A stretch of 64,000 nt of DNA. It comes from Mariniplasma anaerobium (GTDB lineage: Bacteria > Bacillota_I > Bacilli_A > Acholeplasmatales > Acholeplasmataceae). The stretch's first letter is position 1. The number at the start of each line of letters is the position of its first letter. Shown piece by piece: positions 9,508-18,507 of this stretch. A program made the translations under genes and the position numbers. The stretch is from positions 1,178,001 through 1,242,000 of the forward strand of contig NZ_AP024412.1 of assembly GCF_016865445.1 (NCBI RefSeq), read 5' to 3'. The notes beneath the pieces are model-generated. The model was not told the origin of the DNA. It did no database searches and saw only the letters and a program-made list of their open reading frames with translations.

Positions 9508-10838
9508 TATTTTTCCTTCTTTCGTTTAACTTCAGTATATATATATCCATCTTTTAATTCAATTTCAATTTCATCATTTAATTTGATATCTTTAATGGTT
9601 GTTAAGATTTGTTTATCTCTTTTAATCATTGCATATCCTTTATCCATTAATCTTAATGGAGATAATGCATTTAATGCTTTTGTTAAAGACGCAAAACTAT
9701 TTTGTTTAGAGATAAGTATTGAATTCATATGTTGATATAACAAATATTCTAATTGAACTTGTTTTTCTTTTAAGTAATTAATTTTTTCAATAGGATTTTT
9801 AACTCTATCTGTTAAATACAATACTTTTTGTTTTTTATCTTCTAGTATATAACTAAATTGTTTGCCTAAATCAGAATTTAAACGTTCAAGGCTTTTTTTC
9901 AATTCTTCTAACTTACTAGTTGGAGATAATCTATCTAATCTTTGATCAAGATATAAAAGCGAAGTATTTAGTTTTTCTAAATAGATTTGAAACTGTTTAC
10001 CTATTTGATACTGATAATCGTCTATTTTGTCTAGTAAATCACTTTTATTAGGTGTAGCAAGTTCAGCTGCAGCACTAGGTGTTGGAGCTCTTAGATCACC
10101 TACAAAATCTGATATAGTGTAATCTGTCTCATGTCCAATGGCAGTGATAATCGGAATTTTCGATTGATAGATAGCTTCTATAGTTTCAATCTCATTAAAT
10201 CCCCATAGATCTTCAATAGATCCACCACCACGTCCAACAATTAAAACATCGACTTCATTTAATTTATTTGCTAGTTCTATTTGATGTTTAATACTTTTAG
10301 AAGAATCTGGTCCTTGTACTAAAGCTGGATATAAATGAATTTCAGCTAATAAATATCTTCTAGATACAGTGTTTTTTATATCTTCAATCACTGCACCAGT
10401 TGGTGATGTGATGACACCAATCTTTTTTGGGTATTTAGGAATTTCTTTTTTATGTGAAACATCAAAGTAGCCTTTAGTTTCTAAATCTTTTTTTAATTTT
10501 TCATATTTTAAATAAAGTTCACCAATACCATCAAGCGTTAGTTTTCTAACTTGTATAGAATAAGATCCACTTGGTTCATACACACTCATTCTTCCTTCAA
10601 CTAAGACATGATCGCCTTCTTTTGGATCAAATGCAACACTATTTGTATCTCTTGAAAACATAATACAACTAATTGATGCGCCTTCATCTTTTAATGTAAA
10701 GTAAAAATGCCCTCTACTGTGGCGTTTAAAGTTGGATAATTCACCTTTAATTAAAATATGAACAAGGTGTTTATCACCTTCAAGTTTAGTCTTAATATAT
10801 TTAGTTAAAGCACTTACGGTTAAATATATTTGGTCCAA
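9507..10838 (-). CDS. xseA: Exodeoxyribonuclease VII large subunit
   Basis: The large subunit of the single-strand DNA exonuclease VII. The 443-residue protein has an N-terminal OB fold (LTVSALTKYIKTKLEGD to the GRMSVYEPSG region), the catalytic domain with GVITSPTGAVIEDI, VLIVGRGGGSIEDLWGFNE, ITAIGHETDYTI and DLRAPTPSAAAELA, and a C-terminal coiled coil. The start codon is TTG: AAAGGGA lies 8 nt upstream and the conserved IYLTVSALT motif begins three residues in. It follows nusB by 5 nt. Confidence 0.95.
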   Translation of the reverse strand: MDQIYLTVSALTKYIKTKLEGDKHLVHILIKGELSNFKRHSRGHFYFTLKDEGASISCIMFSRDTNSVAFDPKEGDHVLVEGRMSVYEPSGSYSIQVRKLTLDGIGELYLKYEKLKKDLETKGYFDVSHKKEIPKYPKKIGVITSPTGAVIEDIKNTVSRRYLLAEIHLYPALVQGPDSSKSIKHQIELANKLNEVDVLIVGRGGGSIEDLWGFNEIETIEAIYQSKIPIITAIGHETDYTISDFVGDLRAPTPSAAAELATPNKSDLLDKIDDYQYQIGKQFQIYLEKLNTSLLYLDQRLDRLSPTSKLEELKKSLERLNSDLGKQFSYILEDKKQKVLYLTDRVKNPIEKINYLKEKQVQLEYLLYQHMNSILISKQNSFASLTKALNALSPLRLMDKGYAMIKRDKQILTTIKDIKLNDEIEIELKDGYIYTEVKRKKEK

Positions 10839-10843
10839 TTAAC

Positions 10844-11236
10844 TCATCCCTTTATGGCTTTTGCGATTTGATCGATAACCTTATTATTAAATTTGTGTTG
10901 TTTTTGGTCATCTAAGTTTGAATAAATTTTAGTTAGTTCTATTGCTTCATCAATAACGATATTGACTGGAATATCTCTTGCAAGAAGTTCATAAGTAGCA
11001 ATTCTAATGATGGCACGATCAAGATAACTTAAACGATATAAACTATAATTATATAAATTAGTTTCTATGGTTTGATCTATTTTTGTAAGCATTTCTACCA
11101 ATTCATGAAACATAACCTCTGCTTGGTCGTGTTCAAAGTTTGGAATAAAAGCTATTTTTTCACTTTGATATAAATCAAACTGATACATGACCTGCATCAA
11201 TTCAACTCTTATTGCGCGATTTTCTTCATTTAACAT
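10844..11236 (-). CDS. nusB: Transcription antitermination factor NusB
   Basis: A 130-residue all-helical protein of the NusB family, which with NusE binds boxA RNA for rRNA antitermination. Typical features are RVELMQVMYQFDL near the N-terminus, the central YSLYRLSYLDRAIIRIATYEL segment, and DIPVNIVIDEAIELTKIYS. It is the first gene of the operon, with CGAGG before ATG and a TAAAAT-like -10 near 11255-11260. Confidence 0.92.
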   Translation of the reverse strand: MLNEENRAIRVELMQVMYQFDLYQSEKIAFIPNFEHDQAEVMFHELVEMLTKIDQTIETNLYNYSLYRLSYLDRAIIRIATYELLARDIPVNIVIDEAIELTKIYSNLDDQKQHKFNNKVIDQIAKAIKG

Positions 11237-11305
11237 ATTATATACCTCGTTAATATTTTAGCATATATACCTTGATTTTAAAAATGTGAAACAACATTTT
11301 TTAAT

Positions 11306-11346
11306 ATAAAAAAGGTAAAAACTTAAGCTTAAGTCTCTACCTTTAA
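11306..11346 (-). terminator. Terminator after the pot operon
   Basis: On the minus strand AAAGGTA, GACTTAAG, CTTAAGT and TACCTTT form a long stem followed by six T. It lies between the potD stop and nusB, so it ends the potABCD transcript and insulates the housekeeping operon. Confidence 0.8.
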
Positions 11347-11368
11347 AAACATGTGTTAAATTATATGC

Positions 11369-12544
11369 TTATCTACGTTTTTTAATGATTGTTGTAACGA
11401 CTGTTGACATCACTAAAACACCAATGACTATGATTGCAGCGATCGCTCCAGTGCCCAATCCTTCATTATCATCGTAGCCTTTATCTGCAAGTATTTCTTG
11501 CCATTTTGTATCCATTTCTAATTTAAGTGATTCATTATAACGATAAACTTCATCATTATCATTTTGTCTCACATCATAACTAGTTGCATAATCAGCAAAT
11601 GATCCACCTACTGCAAGAACTTCTTCAAATACATCTTTCCTAGGTGAAGAATATCCAACAAATTCTGTATTTCTAAGTGCACTGTCATATGAAAGCATGA
11701 AGTTCATAAATTGATATGCATAATCCATATTTGCACCTTTTGGAGTGATAAATGCATCAACCCAAATATTTGTACCTTCTTCTGGCACAAAGAAATCTAA
11801 ATTTTCATTTTCACTCATTAAGTAATTTGCATCACCTGAATAACTAACAGCTAAATCATATCTAGCAGGATCAAGCATAGCGTCAAATATTTCATCTGTG
11901 ATGACATATGTTTCTGAAGTTAATGCATTGCCTAACCATGAAGCTGCTGTATCAAATTCATCATCAGTTGGAGTATTAATAGAATTTGCACCTGTTGCCT
12001 TAAGGGCTAACATAAATGAGTCTCTTGAACTATTATAAAATGCGATTTCATAATCACCATTTGTTAATACATCCCAACCTGTTAAATCAGCTGCATCTAC
12101 AGTTGTTGTGTCATATAAGATACCAACATTTCCCCAAAAATAAGGAATTGCGTAATCTAGAATGTCATAACCTTGTGCACCTTCAGATAGTTCTGTAAGA
12201 ATATCGTTTAATCCATCAGCTAAATCAGTGTCTCTATTGAAAGTCGTAATTTTTGTCCAGTCAATCATTTCAATTAAGTCTTCTTCGATTAATTGTTCAA
12301 TTGCATATTCACTAGGAATCACTAAATCATATTGATTCCCTGATTTTATTTGTGTTAAAGCAACTTCATTAGAATCAAATGCGATTTGTTTAACTTTAAT
12401 TCCTGTTTCATCTTCAAACTCATATACCAATTCATCATCAATATATTCTCCCCAATTATAAAGTCTTAAGGTAGGTCCTGATTCACATCCTACTAAAAGA
12501 GATATTGTTAAAATAAATAAACCTAACATTAATATTTTTTTCAT
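11369..12544 (-). CDS. potD: Polyamine ABC transporter substrate-binding lipoprotein
   Basis: The spermidine/putrescine-binding component of a PotABCD importer. The 391-residue protein has a lipoprotein signal peptide with lipobox LLVGC at about residue 19, then LRLYNWGEYIDDELVYEFEDETGI, typical of PotD. It also ends in a hydrophobic segment (about 361-385) followed by KKRR, which would be a second, transmembrane anchor; this is unusual for PotD. The start overlaps the potC stop by 4 nt. The substrate (spermidine or putrescine) cannot be decided by eye. Confidence 0.9.
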   Translation of the reverse strand: MKKILMLGLFILTISLLVGCESGPTLRLYNWGEYIDDELVYEFEDETGIKVKQIAFDSNEVALTQIKSGNQYDLVIPSEYAIEQLIEEDLIEMIDWTKITTFNRDTDLADGLNDILTELSEGAQGYDILDYAIPYFWGNVGILYDTTTVDAADLTGWDVLTNGDYEIAFYNSSRDSFMLALKATGANSINTPTDDEFDTAASWLGNALTSETYVITDEIFDAMLDPARYDLAVSYSGDANYLMSENENLDFFVPEEGTNIWVDAFITPKGANMDYAYQFMNFMLSYDSALRNTEFVGYSSPRKDVFEEVLAVGGSFADYATSYDVRQNDNDEVYRYNESLKLEMDTKWQEILADKGYDDNEGLGTGAIAAIIVIGVLVMSTVVTTIIKKRR

Positions 12545-13353
12545 TCCATTTCCTCTACTTTCTTATCATTTTTAAAATAATCATATGTAATCTTTCCACC
12601 AATAATTAATAAGATAATTGTTGATAATGCATTAATAATTGGTTTTGGTGAAAGTCTGTTTGTATATAAATAAATTGATATGTTTTTATCTCCACTAGAT
12701 CCAGCCACAAAATATGAAATAATGAAATCATCAAAACTCATGGTAAATGCAATTGCAGCTCCAGCTATAATCGCTACTTTTATTTGCGGTAAGATGACTT
12801 TAAACAATGCTTTTAGTGGTGACGCACCTAAATCATATGCAGCATCCGCAATATTGGGATCTAAGCTCTTTACTTTAGGATAGACGGTAATTAGTACATA
12901 TGGCGTTGAAAACGCAATATGAGCTAATAACATCGTATTATAACTTGGTGCAATTTGAAGTGCTCCAAATAAAACTAATAACGATACAGCCGTAATAATC
13001 TCTGGTGAAACAATAGGTATGTTATTGACTGACATGGTTATATCTCTAACTACTTTTTTTGTTTGTGTTAAAGCGATTGCTGCAAGTGTGCCTAAAATAG
13101 TGGATACAAATGTGGATACAACAGCTATCCAAATTGTCATAAAGACAATTGATTCTCTAGGATTTGTGTAGTTAAATAATTCTCGATCTTGAAATAATTC
13201 TTTATATCTGTCAAATGTGAATCCTTGCCATACTGTTAATGAATTTGCTTCATTAAATGAAAATACAGCAATCGATATAATAGGTGCATAAATAAATAAC
13301 ATCACTAATATTAAAAATATGATTTGATAAGGGTTAATACGCTTCTTTTTCAT
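12541..13353 (-). CDS. potC: Polyamine ABC transporter permease PotC
   Basis: A six-span inner membrane permease of the importer (270 residues). It has an N-terminal span with the PotC-like YAPIISIAVFSFN and the cytoplasmic EAA loop (DAAYDLGASPLKALFKVILPQI) that contacts the ATPase PotA. The gene lies between potB and potD with short overlaps on both sides, in the usual potABCD order. Confidence 0.93.
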   Translation of the reverse strand: MKKKRINPYQIIFLILVMLFIYAPIISIAVFSFNEANSLTVWQGFTFDRYKELFQDRELFNYTNPRESIVFMTIWIAVVSTFVSTILGTLAAIALTQTKKVVRDITMSVNNIPIVSPEIITAVSLLVLFGALQIAPSYNTMLLAHIAFSTPYVLITVYPKVKSLDPNIADAAYDLGASPLKALFKVILPQIKVAIIAGAAIAFTMSFDDFIISYFVAGSSGDKNISIYLYTNRLSPKPIINALSTIILLIIGGKITYDYFKNDKKVEEME

Positions 13354-14209
13354 TGCGATTTACCCCCTTATACTTATCTAATTTTTTAATATAAAATACA
13401 ATACCAAGAATAACTATAGCTAAAACGATTGCAATCGCAGATGCATAAGAGATGCGTCCATTATAAATAATCGATTTTTCTATTAAAGTTCCGATCATAT
13501 AAATGTTTTGACTTGGTGCTAAATATTGAGGAACTATAATTGTTGTTGCTGCTGGTAAAAATACCATCAATACACCTGATAATACACCTGATAAAGATAG
13601 AGGTATGATCACTTTAAGCATTGTTTTAAATCTCGAAGCACCTAGATCGGCAGATGATTCAATTAAATTTGGATCAATTTTAGATATCACTGCATAAATA
13701 GGTAAAACCATAAATGGAAGATACACATAAACCAACCCTATAACCACACCAGGTGCGGTGTTAATTAAAAATGGGAAAAACATGCGCATAATTTGTTCTA
13801 ATGCTCTTACTCTTAATAACATATTAATCCACATAGGTGCATTAATCAGTAATAAAAGTGCCATTTGTGTTTTAAATTTTAACTTTGTTAGTAAATAAGC
13901 TAGTGGATAACCAATAATAAGCGTTACGACTGTAGTTGCAAACGCAATCCATAAACTAGATGTCATTGCTCTTACAAAAGATGTAGCTCTAAAGAAGTCC
14001 ATGTAATGTGTTAAGGTAAATCCTATAGGAAATACGCCTTGTTGACGATCAAATTGAAATGAAGATATAATCATCAAAAATATAGGAATTACAACTAAAA
14101 CAATCATGACTATAAAATATGGGAAACTTAAATATTTTTCTATTTGACGAACTGATTTTTTCTTACTATTTTTTGGATTTTTATCATCGTAATATGCGTT
14201 GTGATTCAT
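13334..14209 (-). CDS. potB: Polyamine ABC transporter permease PotB
   Basis: The second permease (291 residues), with a basic cytoplasmic N-terminus, about six membrane spans and the EAA loop ESSADLGASRFKTMLKVIIPLS. Two ATGs are in frame; the one at 14209 overlaps the potA stop (TAATG) with GGAG 8 nt ahead, while the one at 14215 is too close to that GGAG, so I prefer 14209. Confidence 0.92.
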   Translation of the reverse strand: MNHNAYYDDKNPKNSKKKSVRQIEKYLSFPYFIVMIVLVVIPIFLMIISSFQFDRQQGVFPIGFTLTHYMDFFRATSFVRAMTSSLWIAFATTVVTLIIGYPLAYLLTKLKFKTQMALLLLINAPMWINMLLRVRALEQIMRMFFPFLINTAPGVVIGLVYVYLPFMVLPIYAVISKIDPNLIESSADLGASRFKTMLKVIIPLSLSGVLSGVLMVFLPAATTIIVPQYLAPSQNIYMIGTLIEKSIIYNGRISYASAIAIVLAIVILGIVFYIKKLDKYKGVNRNEKEAY

Positions 14210-15498
14210 TACCATTTCTCCATGATATGAATATCTTCAGGTCCAAAAATAATGCCTACCTTAGAATCAATCCCATGATAATCAGTTGTATGTATGGTAT
14301 ATGTTCTAAATTCTGTTTTAACATCAATCTCGTAATAGACACCTTTAAAGGCAATACTGTCTACAATACCTGATAAAAAGCCTTTGGTTTCATCTACAAT
14401 ATCAATATCTTCTGGTCGAATAACTATATCAACTTTTTCGTTTTTAGAAAATCCACTATCAACACATTTGTAATCAACACCATCAAAAGAAATTAAATAA
14501 TCATCTTTCATGACACCTTCAATAATATTAGATTCACCAATGAATCTAGCAACAAATGTATTAGCAGGCTCATTATATATATCTTCAGGAGTTCCAATTT
14601 GATAGATTTCACCTTGATTCATAACAACAATCTTGTCACTTATTGTTAAAGCTTCTTCTTGATCATGTGTTACAAAAAGAAAAGTAATTCCTGCACTTCT
14701 TTGTATTTCTTTTAATTCATATTGCATTTCTTGTCTAAGCTTTAAGTCAAGAGCTGCAAGTGGTTCATCTAAAAGTAAAACTTTAGGTTCATTAATTAAA
14801 GCTCTAGCAATTGCAACTCTTTGTTGTTGCCCACCAGATAGACGATGAACTTCTCTTTCATCATAACCTTCAAGCCCTACAAGTTTTAAATATTTAACTA
14901 CTTTTTGTTGAATATCTTGTTCAAGAGTTTTTCTAGTCACTAATTGATCTGATAATTCATCAATACGTTTTTGAAGATCTTTTGGATTGCTTGTTGTTTT
15001 TAATTCTTTTTTTAATTGATTAATTTCTTTTTTAACAAGTAAATTAGGATCTCGTAAAACTGAAATTTCTTCTCTTAATAATTTTTTATATGATTTAATT
15101 TCTGCCTTATCCTTAGTAGCCTTTATTTTAGCTTGATAAGTTTGTTGTACTTCTCTCATTTTTTCTAAAGTAGACAAGGAATCATTTTTAACTCTAAGTC
15201 CAAAAGCTACATTTTCAAAAACATTTAAATGAGGAAACAATGCATATCTTTGAAAAACAGTATTTGTAGGTCTCTTATGAGCAGGTGTATCTAGAATAGA
15301 AACACCATCAAATAAGACTTCACCAGCACTTGGTTCAACAAATCCCCCAATGATTCTAAGCGTTGTCGTTTTACCACATCCAGATGGACCTAGAAGGGTA
15401 ACAAACTCATTTTGTTCTATCGTAAGATCAATACCTCTTAATACAACTTGTCCATTAAATTCTTTTGTTATATCTTTTAATTCAATAAGTGCCGCCAT
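14209..15498 (-). CDS. potA: Polyamine ABC transporter ATPase PotA, with coiled-coil insert
   Basis: The ATPase that powers the importer: Walker [11 protein letters not shown]-loop [12 protein letters not shown] signature LSGGQQQR, Walker [13 protein letters not shown], switch His FVTHDQEEA, then a C-terminal TOBE-like domain. About 90 residues rich in Lys, Glu and Leu are inserted between FGLRVK and KYLKLVGL, predicted coiled coil; mycoplasma PotA proteins are known to be enlarged in this way. The frame is open to 15555, but AGGAGG 6 nt before ATG 15498 and the conserved [10 protein letters not shown] start fix the N-terminus. It is the first gene of the operon. Confidence 0.94.
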   Translation of the reverse strand: MAALIELKDITKEFNGQVVLRGIDLTIEQNEFVTLLGPSGCGKTTTLRIIGGFVEPSAGEVLFDGVSILDTPAHKRPTNTVFQRYALFPHLNVFENVAFGLRVKNDSLSTLEKMREVQQTYQAKIKATKDKAEIKSYKKLLREEISVLRDPNLLVKKEINQLKKELKTTSNPKDLQKRIDELSDQLVTRKTLEQDIQQKVVKYLKLVGLEGYDEREVHRLSGGQQQRVAIARALINEPKVLLLDEPLAALDLKLRQEMQYELKEIQRSAGITFLFVTHDQEEALTISDKIVVMNQGEIYQIGTPEDIYNEPANTFVARFIGESNIIEGVMKDDYLISFDGVDYKCVDSGFSKNEKVDIVIRPEDIDIVDETKGFLSGIVDSIAFKGVYYEIDVKTEFRTYTIHTTDYHGIDSKVGIIFGPEDIHIMEKW

Positions 15499-15692
15499 TT
15501 TGTGCCTCCTTAATGCGTTTACTAAAGTTAAATATTTACACCTGTTTAAGGTCATATGTTTAGTATATATAAACTGAAAGTTAAACCATCATAAACCGTA
15601 ACACATACATTATATATGATATAAATCATAAGTCAAGAAAAGAATAAAAAAACTTGTCTTGCATCTTTATATATTTATATATAAGTCTATGA

Positions 15693-15698
15693 TATAAT
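15693..15698 (+). promoter_or_regulatory. Putative -10 box of the 161-aa membrane protein gene
   Basis: TATAAT lies 38 nt before the ATG, with AGGGAG as ribosome-binding site closer in. The -35 region is only A/T rich. The rest of the 240-nt divergent region between potA and this gene is A/T rich and shows nothing else I can support. Confidence 0.4.
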
Positions 15699-15736
15699 TT
15701 TATTAAATCAAATGAATAGCATAAGGGAGTAGACAT

Positions 15737-16222
15737 ATGTTTAGACTTGCAATACAGAACTTTACTAAGAAAAAATACATCATACAGGCTGCCATATTTT
15801 TTATCGTATTTATGATTATTTATACGATTATAGATTCGCTTAATATGAGCTATACTGAAATGTTAGAAACTTACGGTCTATATTTAGTTATTATTAACAT
15901 TGGTCTTAATATAGTTATGAGTGCTTTATCTGCATTTTTAATGCATTTATCAACTTCAATGATTGAATTAAAAGCAAATGCTGATAAAGGATCTACTTTA
16001 GGATTCATATCAATCGTATTTGGAATTTTAACCTATGGATGTACATCGTGCGTGATTGCTTTTTTCGCAAGTATCGGAATTGCATTTTCAGTAGTTGCGC
16101 TTCCGCTAGCTGGCCTACCTTATAAGTTAATCTCACTAGTTTTGATTGTTTTAGGTATATTATTTATTAGATATGAATTAGAACATTCTAAATGCAAAGT
16201 AAAATTAGTAGAAAAAACATAA
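15737..16222 (+). CDS. Multi-span membrane protein with Cys motif, unknown function
   Basis: A 161-residue protein with four to five hydrophobic spans. Between spans 3 and 4 it has YGCTSCVIAFFASIG, a CxxC pair at the membrane face, then LPLAGLPYKL; a further Cys lies in the hydrophilic tail (HSKCKVK). The CxxC in a membrane hairpin recalls thiol redox or metal-handling membrane proteins, but I do not recognise a named family. A clear terminator follows, so it is a single-gene unit. Confidence 0.75.
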   Translation: MFRLAIQNFTKKKYIIQAAIFFIVFMIIYTIIDSLNMSYTEMLETYGLYLVIINIGLNIVMSALSAFLMHLSTSMIELKANADKGSTLGFISIVFGILTYGCTSCVIAFFASIGIAFSVVALPLAGLPYKLISLVLIVLGILFIRYELEHSKCKVKLVEKT

Positions 16223-16248
16223 GAAGCGAAAGCTTCTTTTTTTATTGA
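16221..16248 (+). terminator. Terminator of the 161-aa membrane protein gene
   Basis: GAAGC and GCTTC pair around a GAAA tetraloop-like turn and are followed by seven T. The -35 box of the tetR promoter starts right at its end. Confidence 0.8.
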
Positions 16249-16273
16249 CTTATTTAGTTTTAAATTATATAAT
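16245..16273 (+). promoter_or_regulatory. Promoter of the TetR/ABC exporter operon
   Basis: TTGACT at 16245-16250 and TATAAT at 16268-16273 are separated by 17 nt, a near-consensus vegetative promoter. It reads into the tetR-like gene 35 nt downstream. Confidence 0.8.
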
Positions 16274-16280
16274 AACAATA

Positions 16281-16294
16281 TGACAACCTTGTCA
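16281..16294. promoter_or_regulatory. Candidate TetR operator
   Basis: TGACAA and TTGTCA are perfect inverted arms separated by two bases. They lie between the -10 box and the GGAGG of the TetR-family gene, about where transcription should start, the usual place for an autoregulatory operator. Confidence 0.6.
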
Positions 16295-16307
16295 CATTGG
16301 AGGTTCT

Positions 16308-16916
16308 ATGCCAACACAAACATTTGATAATTTACCTATTGATAAAAAAAATAGAATTATTGACGCAATCCTTGATGAACTTGGATTACATACCTATGAA
16401 CATATAAATATACAAAATATTATTAAAGATGCAAAAATACCTAGAGGTAGTTTTTATCAATACTTTAAAGATAAAGATGATTTGTTTGCGTTTTTTTATG
16501 ACTATACAATCAATATAAAATATAAATATTGGGATAATATTTTATCTCCCTCTCTTGATATACCATTTTTAGAAAGATTAAAGTCTATATACTTAAGAGG
16601 CTATAAATTTAGTATTGACTATCCAAAATTTGTTAAAGTTGGACATCGAATATCTGAATCTCAAACATTTAGAAATGATGAGAACTACAAAAAAGGTATA
16701 AAAATGGCTATAGATTTATATGAAGGTTTCATCAAAACTGATCAAGAAAAAGGGATTATCAGAAAAGATATTGATGCAAGACTATTAGCTACATTCATTA
16801 CAGAATTTATTCAAAAGGTAACGCTAGATGAACTCCTAAATGAAGGATTCAATTTAAATATCATAGAAACAAAAGTAAATCAACTCATCGATATCATCGG
16901 GAAAGGAATCAAATAA
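16308..16916 (+). CDS. TetR/AcrR-family transcriptional regulator
   Basis: A 202-residue repressor with an N-terminal TetR helix-turn-helix (KKNRIIDAILDELG, then INIQNIIKDAKIPRGSFYQYFKDKDDLF) and a variable helical ligand domain. It heads a four- or five-gene unit with an ABC exporter, 1 nt before the ATPase gene, so it most likely controls that operon through the palindrome at 16281-16294. The effector is unknown. Confidence 0.9.
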   Translation: MPTQTFDNLPIDKKNRIIDAILDELGLHTYEHINIQNIIKDAKIPRGSFYQYFKDKDDLFAFFYDYTINIKYKYWDNILSPSLDIPFLERLKSIYLRGYKFSIDYPKFVKVGHRISESQTFRNDENYKKGIKMAIDLYEGFIKTDQEKGIIRKDIDARLLATFITEFIQKVTLDELLNEGFNLNIIETKVNQLIDIIGKGIK

Positions 16917-16917
16917 T

Positions 16918-17778
16918 ATGTTTAAAGTCGAAGATCTACACTACAGTTATCCAAAAAACAAAGAGGAAACAATTAAAGGTATCTCATTTGAAATTAAAAA
17001 AGGAGAGATTTTTGGTTTTCTTGGACCTTCTGGTGCAGGCAAATCAACTACACAAAAAATACTTATTAAATTATTAGATAAGTATCAAGGTATGATTACT
17101 TACAATAATAAAAACATCCTAGAACTTGGTGGAGAGTTTTATGAAAACATCGGTGTAAGTTTTGAAATGCCTATTCATTTTTCCAAGATGACAGCTATGG
17201 AAAATATTGATTTTTTCTTACAGCTTTATAAAAAAAATAATGATGTCCAATCCCTCATGAAAAAAGTTGGTCTATGGGAAGATAGAGATAAAATGGTCTC
17301 TGAATATTCTAAGGGTATGAAGATTAGATTAAACATTGTTAGAGCACTGTTAAATAGCCCAGAGATGCTATTTCTTGATGAACCTACAAATGGACTTGAT
17401 CCAACAAATGCAATGATTCTAAAAGACATGATTAAAGTCTTTAGATCTGAAGGTGGAACAGTATTTATCACAAGTCATATCATGAATGACATTGATCAAC
17501 TATGCGATCGAGTTGCGTTTATTGTAGAAGGTGAAATCAAGGAAATTGATACACCAAGAAACTTAAAATTAAAATATGGCAAACGTGTCATGACACTTGA
17601 ATACAAAGAAAATAAAAAAACGATTCATAAAGAATTTCCAATGGATGGCATTGGTAAAAATGAAGAGTTTTTAGAACTATTAAAAAACAAAGAGATTGAA
17701 ACACTTCACTCTGGAGAAACCACATTAGAAGAAATCTTCATTATGGTTACAGGTGTTGGACTAAATCATGAATCATAA
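16918..17778 (+). CDS. ABC exporter ATP-binding protein
   Basis: A 286-residue ABC-2 type ATPase with Walker A GPSGAGKST, a signature close to SKGMKIRLN (in place of LSGGQ), Walker B MLFLDEPTNGLDP and the switch His ITSHIMND. The C-terminal part is the short domain usual in drug or peptide exporters. It partners with the two permease genes that follow, the first overlapping its end. Under TetR control it is probably an efflux pump; the substrate is unknown. Confidence 0.9.
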   Translation: MFKVEDLHYSYPKNKEETIKGISFEIKKGEIFGFLGPSGAGKSTTQKILIKLLDKYQGMITYNNKNILELGGEFYENIGVSFEMPIHFSKMTAMENIDFFLQLYKKNNDVQSLMKKVGLWEDRDKMVSEYSKGMKIRLNIVRALLNSPEMLFLDEPTNGLDPTNAMILKDMIKVFRSEGGTVFITSHIMNDIDQLCDRVAFIVEGEIKEIDTPRNLKLKYGKRVMTLEYKENKKTIHKEFPMDGIGKNEEFLELLKNKEIETLHSGETTLEEIFIMVTGVGLNHES

Positions 17779-18505
17779 ACTTTTTGTTTTAATAAAAGGT
17801 GAATTGCAGCGACTTAATAAGTACAATGTTACAACTATTAGTTTAGTCGTTGCTCTTATATGGTTTCTACTTTTATATTTCATAGATGATATTGATATAC
17901 TTTCATCTATGTTGCCATTCATTATATTAGTAGATGCGACCATGATGGCTATTATGTATATTGGAGCTATGATGTTTTTTGAAAAAACAGAATCAACAAT
18001 TTCAACCATGTTAGTAACTCCTGTGACAAATAGTGATTTGGTATTATCAAAAGTAATCGCAAATACAATTCATTTATTAATTTCTTCAATGTTAATTATT
18101 ATTGTCTTTTTCTTCATTAAAAATGTAGATGTGAATTGGTTATGGATCATTGTTGCACTTATCTTATCAGTTTCATTTCATTCCTTATTAGGATTTGCAT
18201 TTAGCTATCACACAAAAGACTTCACTTCTATGCTTGTTGGAGTTATGATTTATTCTTTTGTATTTCTTATTCCACCTACTTTGAATTTCTTTAATATTTT
18301 ATTTAAAGGAGAAGTCTGGGAATACATTTTACTTATATTTCCTACTCAAGCTTCAATAAAACTCATTGAAGTAGGATTTGGAGCTCCTATAGAAGCTAAA
18401 TTCTTTATTAGTTTAGCTGTTATTGTTATTGGAGGCTTAGCATTATATAAATATTATGTGCTTCCTAAGTTCAAAGATTACGCTGCTAAGCAAAGTGGGG
18501 TGTAG
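17768..18505 (+). CDS. ABC-2 type exporter permease, subunit 1
   Basis: A 245-residue integral membrane protein with about six spans and a cytoplasmic N-terminus, starting inside the ATPase gene (11-nt overlap). The layout TetR, ATPase and two dissimilar permeases resembles fluoroquinolone-type ABC exporters, a family resemblance only. Confidence 0.8.
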   Translation: MNHKLFVLIKGELQRLNKYNVTTISLVVALIWFLLLYFIDDIDILSSMLPFIILVDATMMAIMYIGAMMFFEKTESTISTMLVTPVTNSDLVLSKVIANTIHLLISSMLIIIVFFFIKNVDVNWLWIIVALILSVSFHSLLGFAFSYHTKDFTSMLVGVMIYSFVFLIPPTLNFFNILFKGEVWEYILLIFPTQASIKLIEVGFGAPIEAKFFISLAVIVIGGLALYKYYVLPKFKDYAAKQSGV

Positions 18506-18507
18506 AT

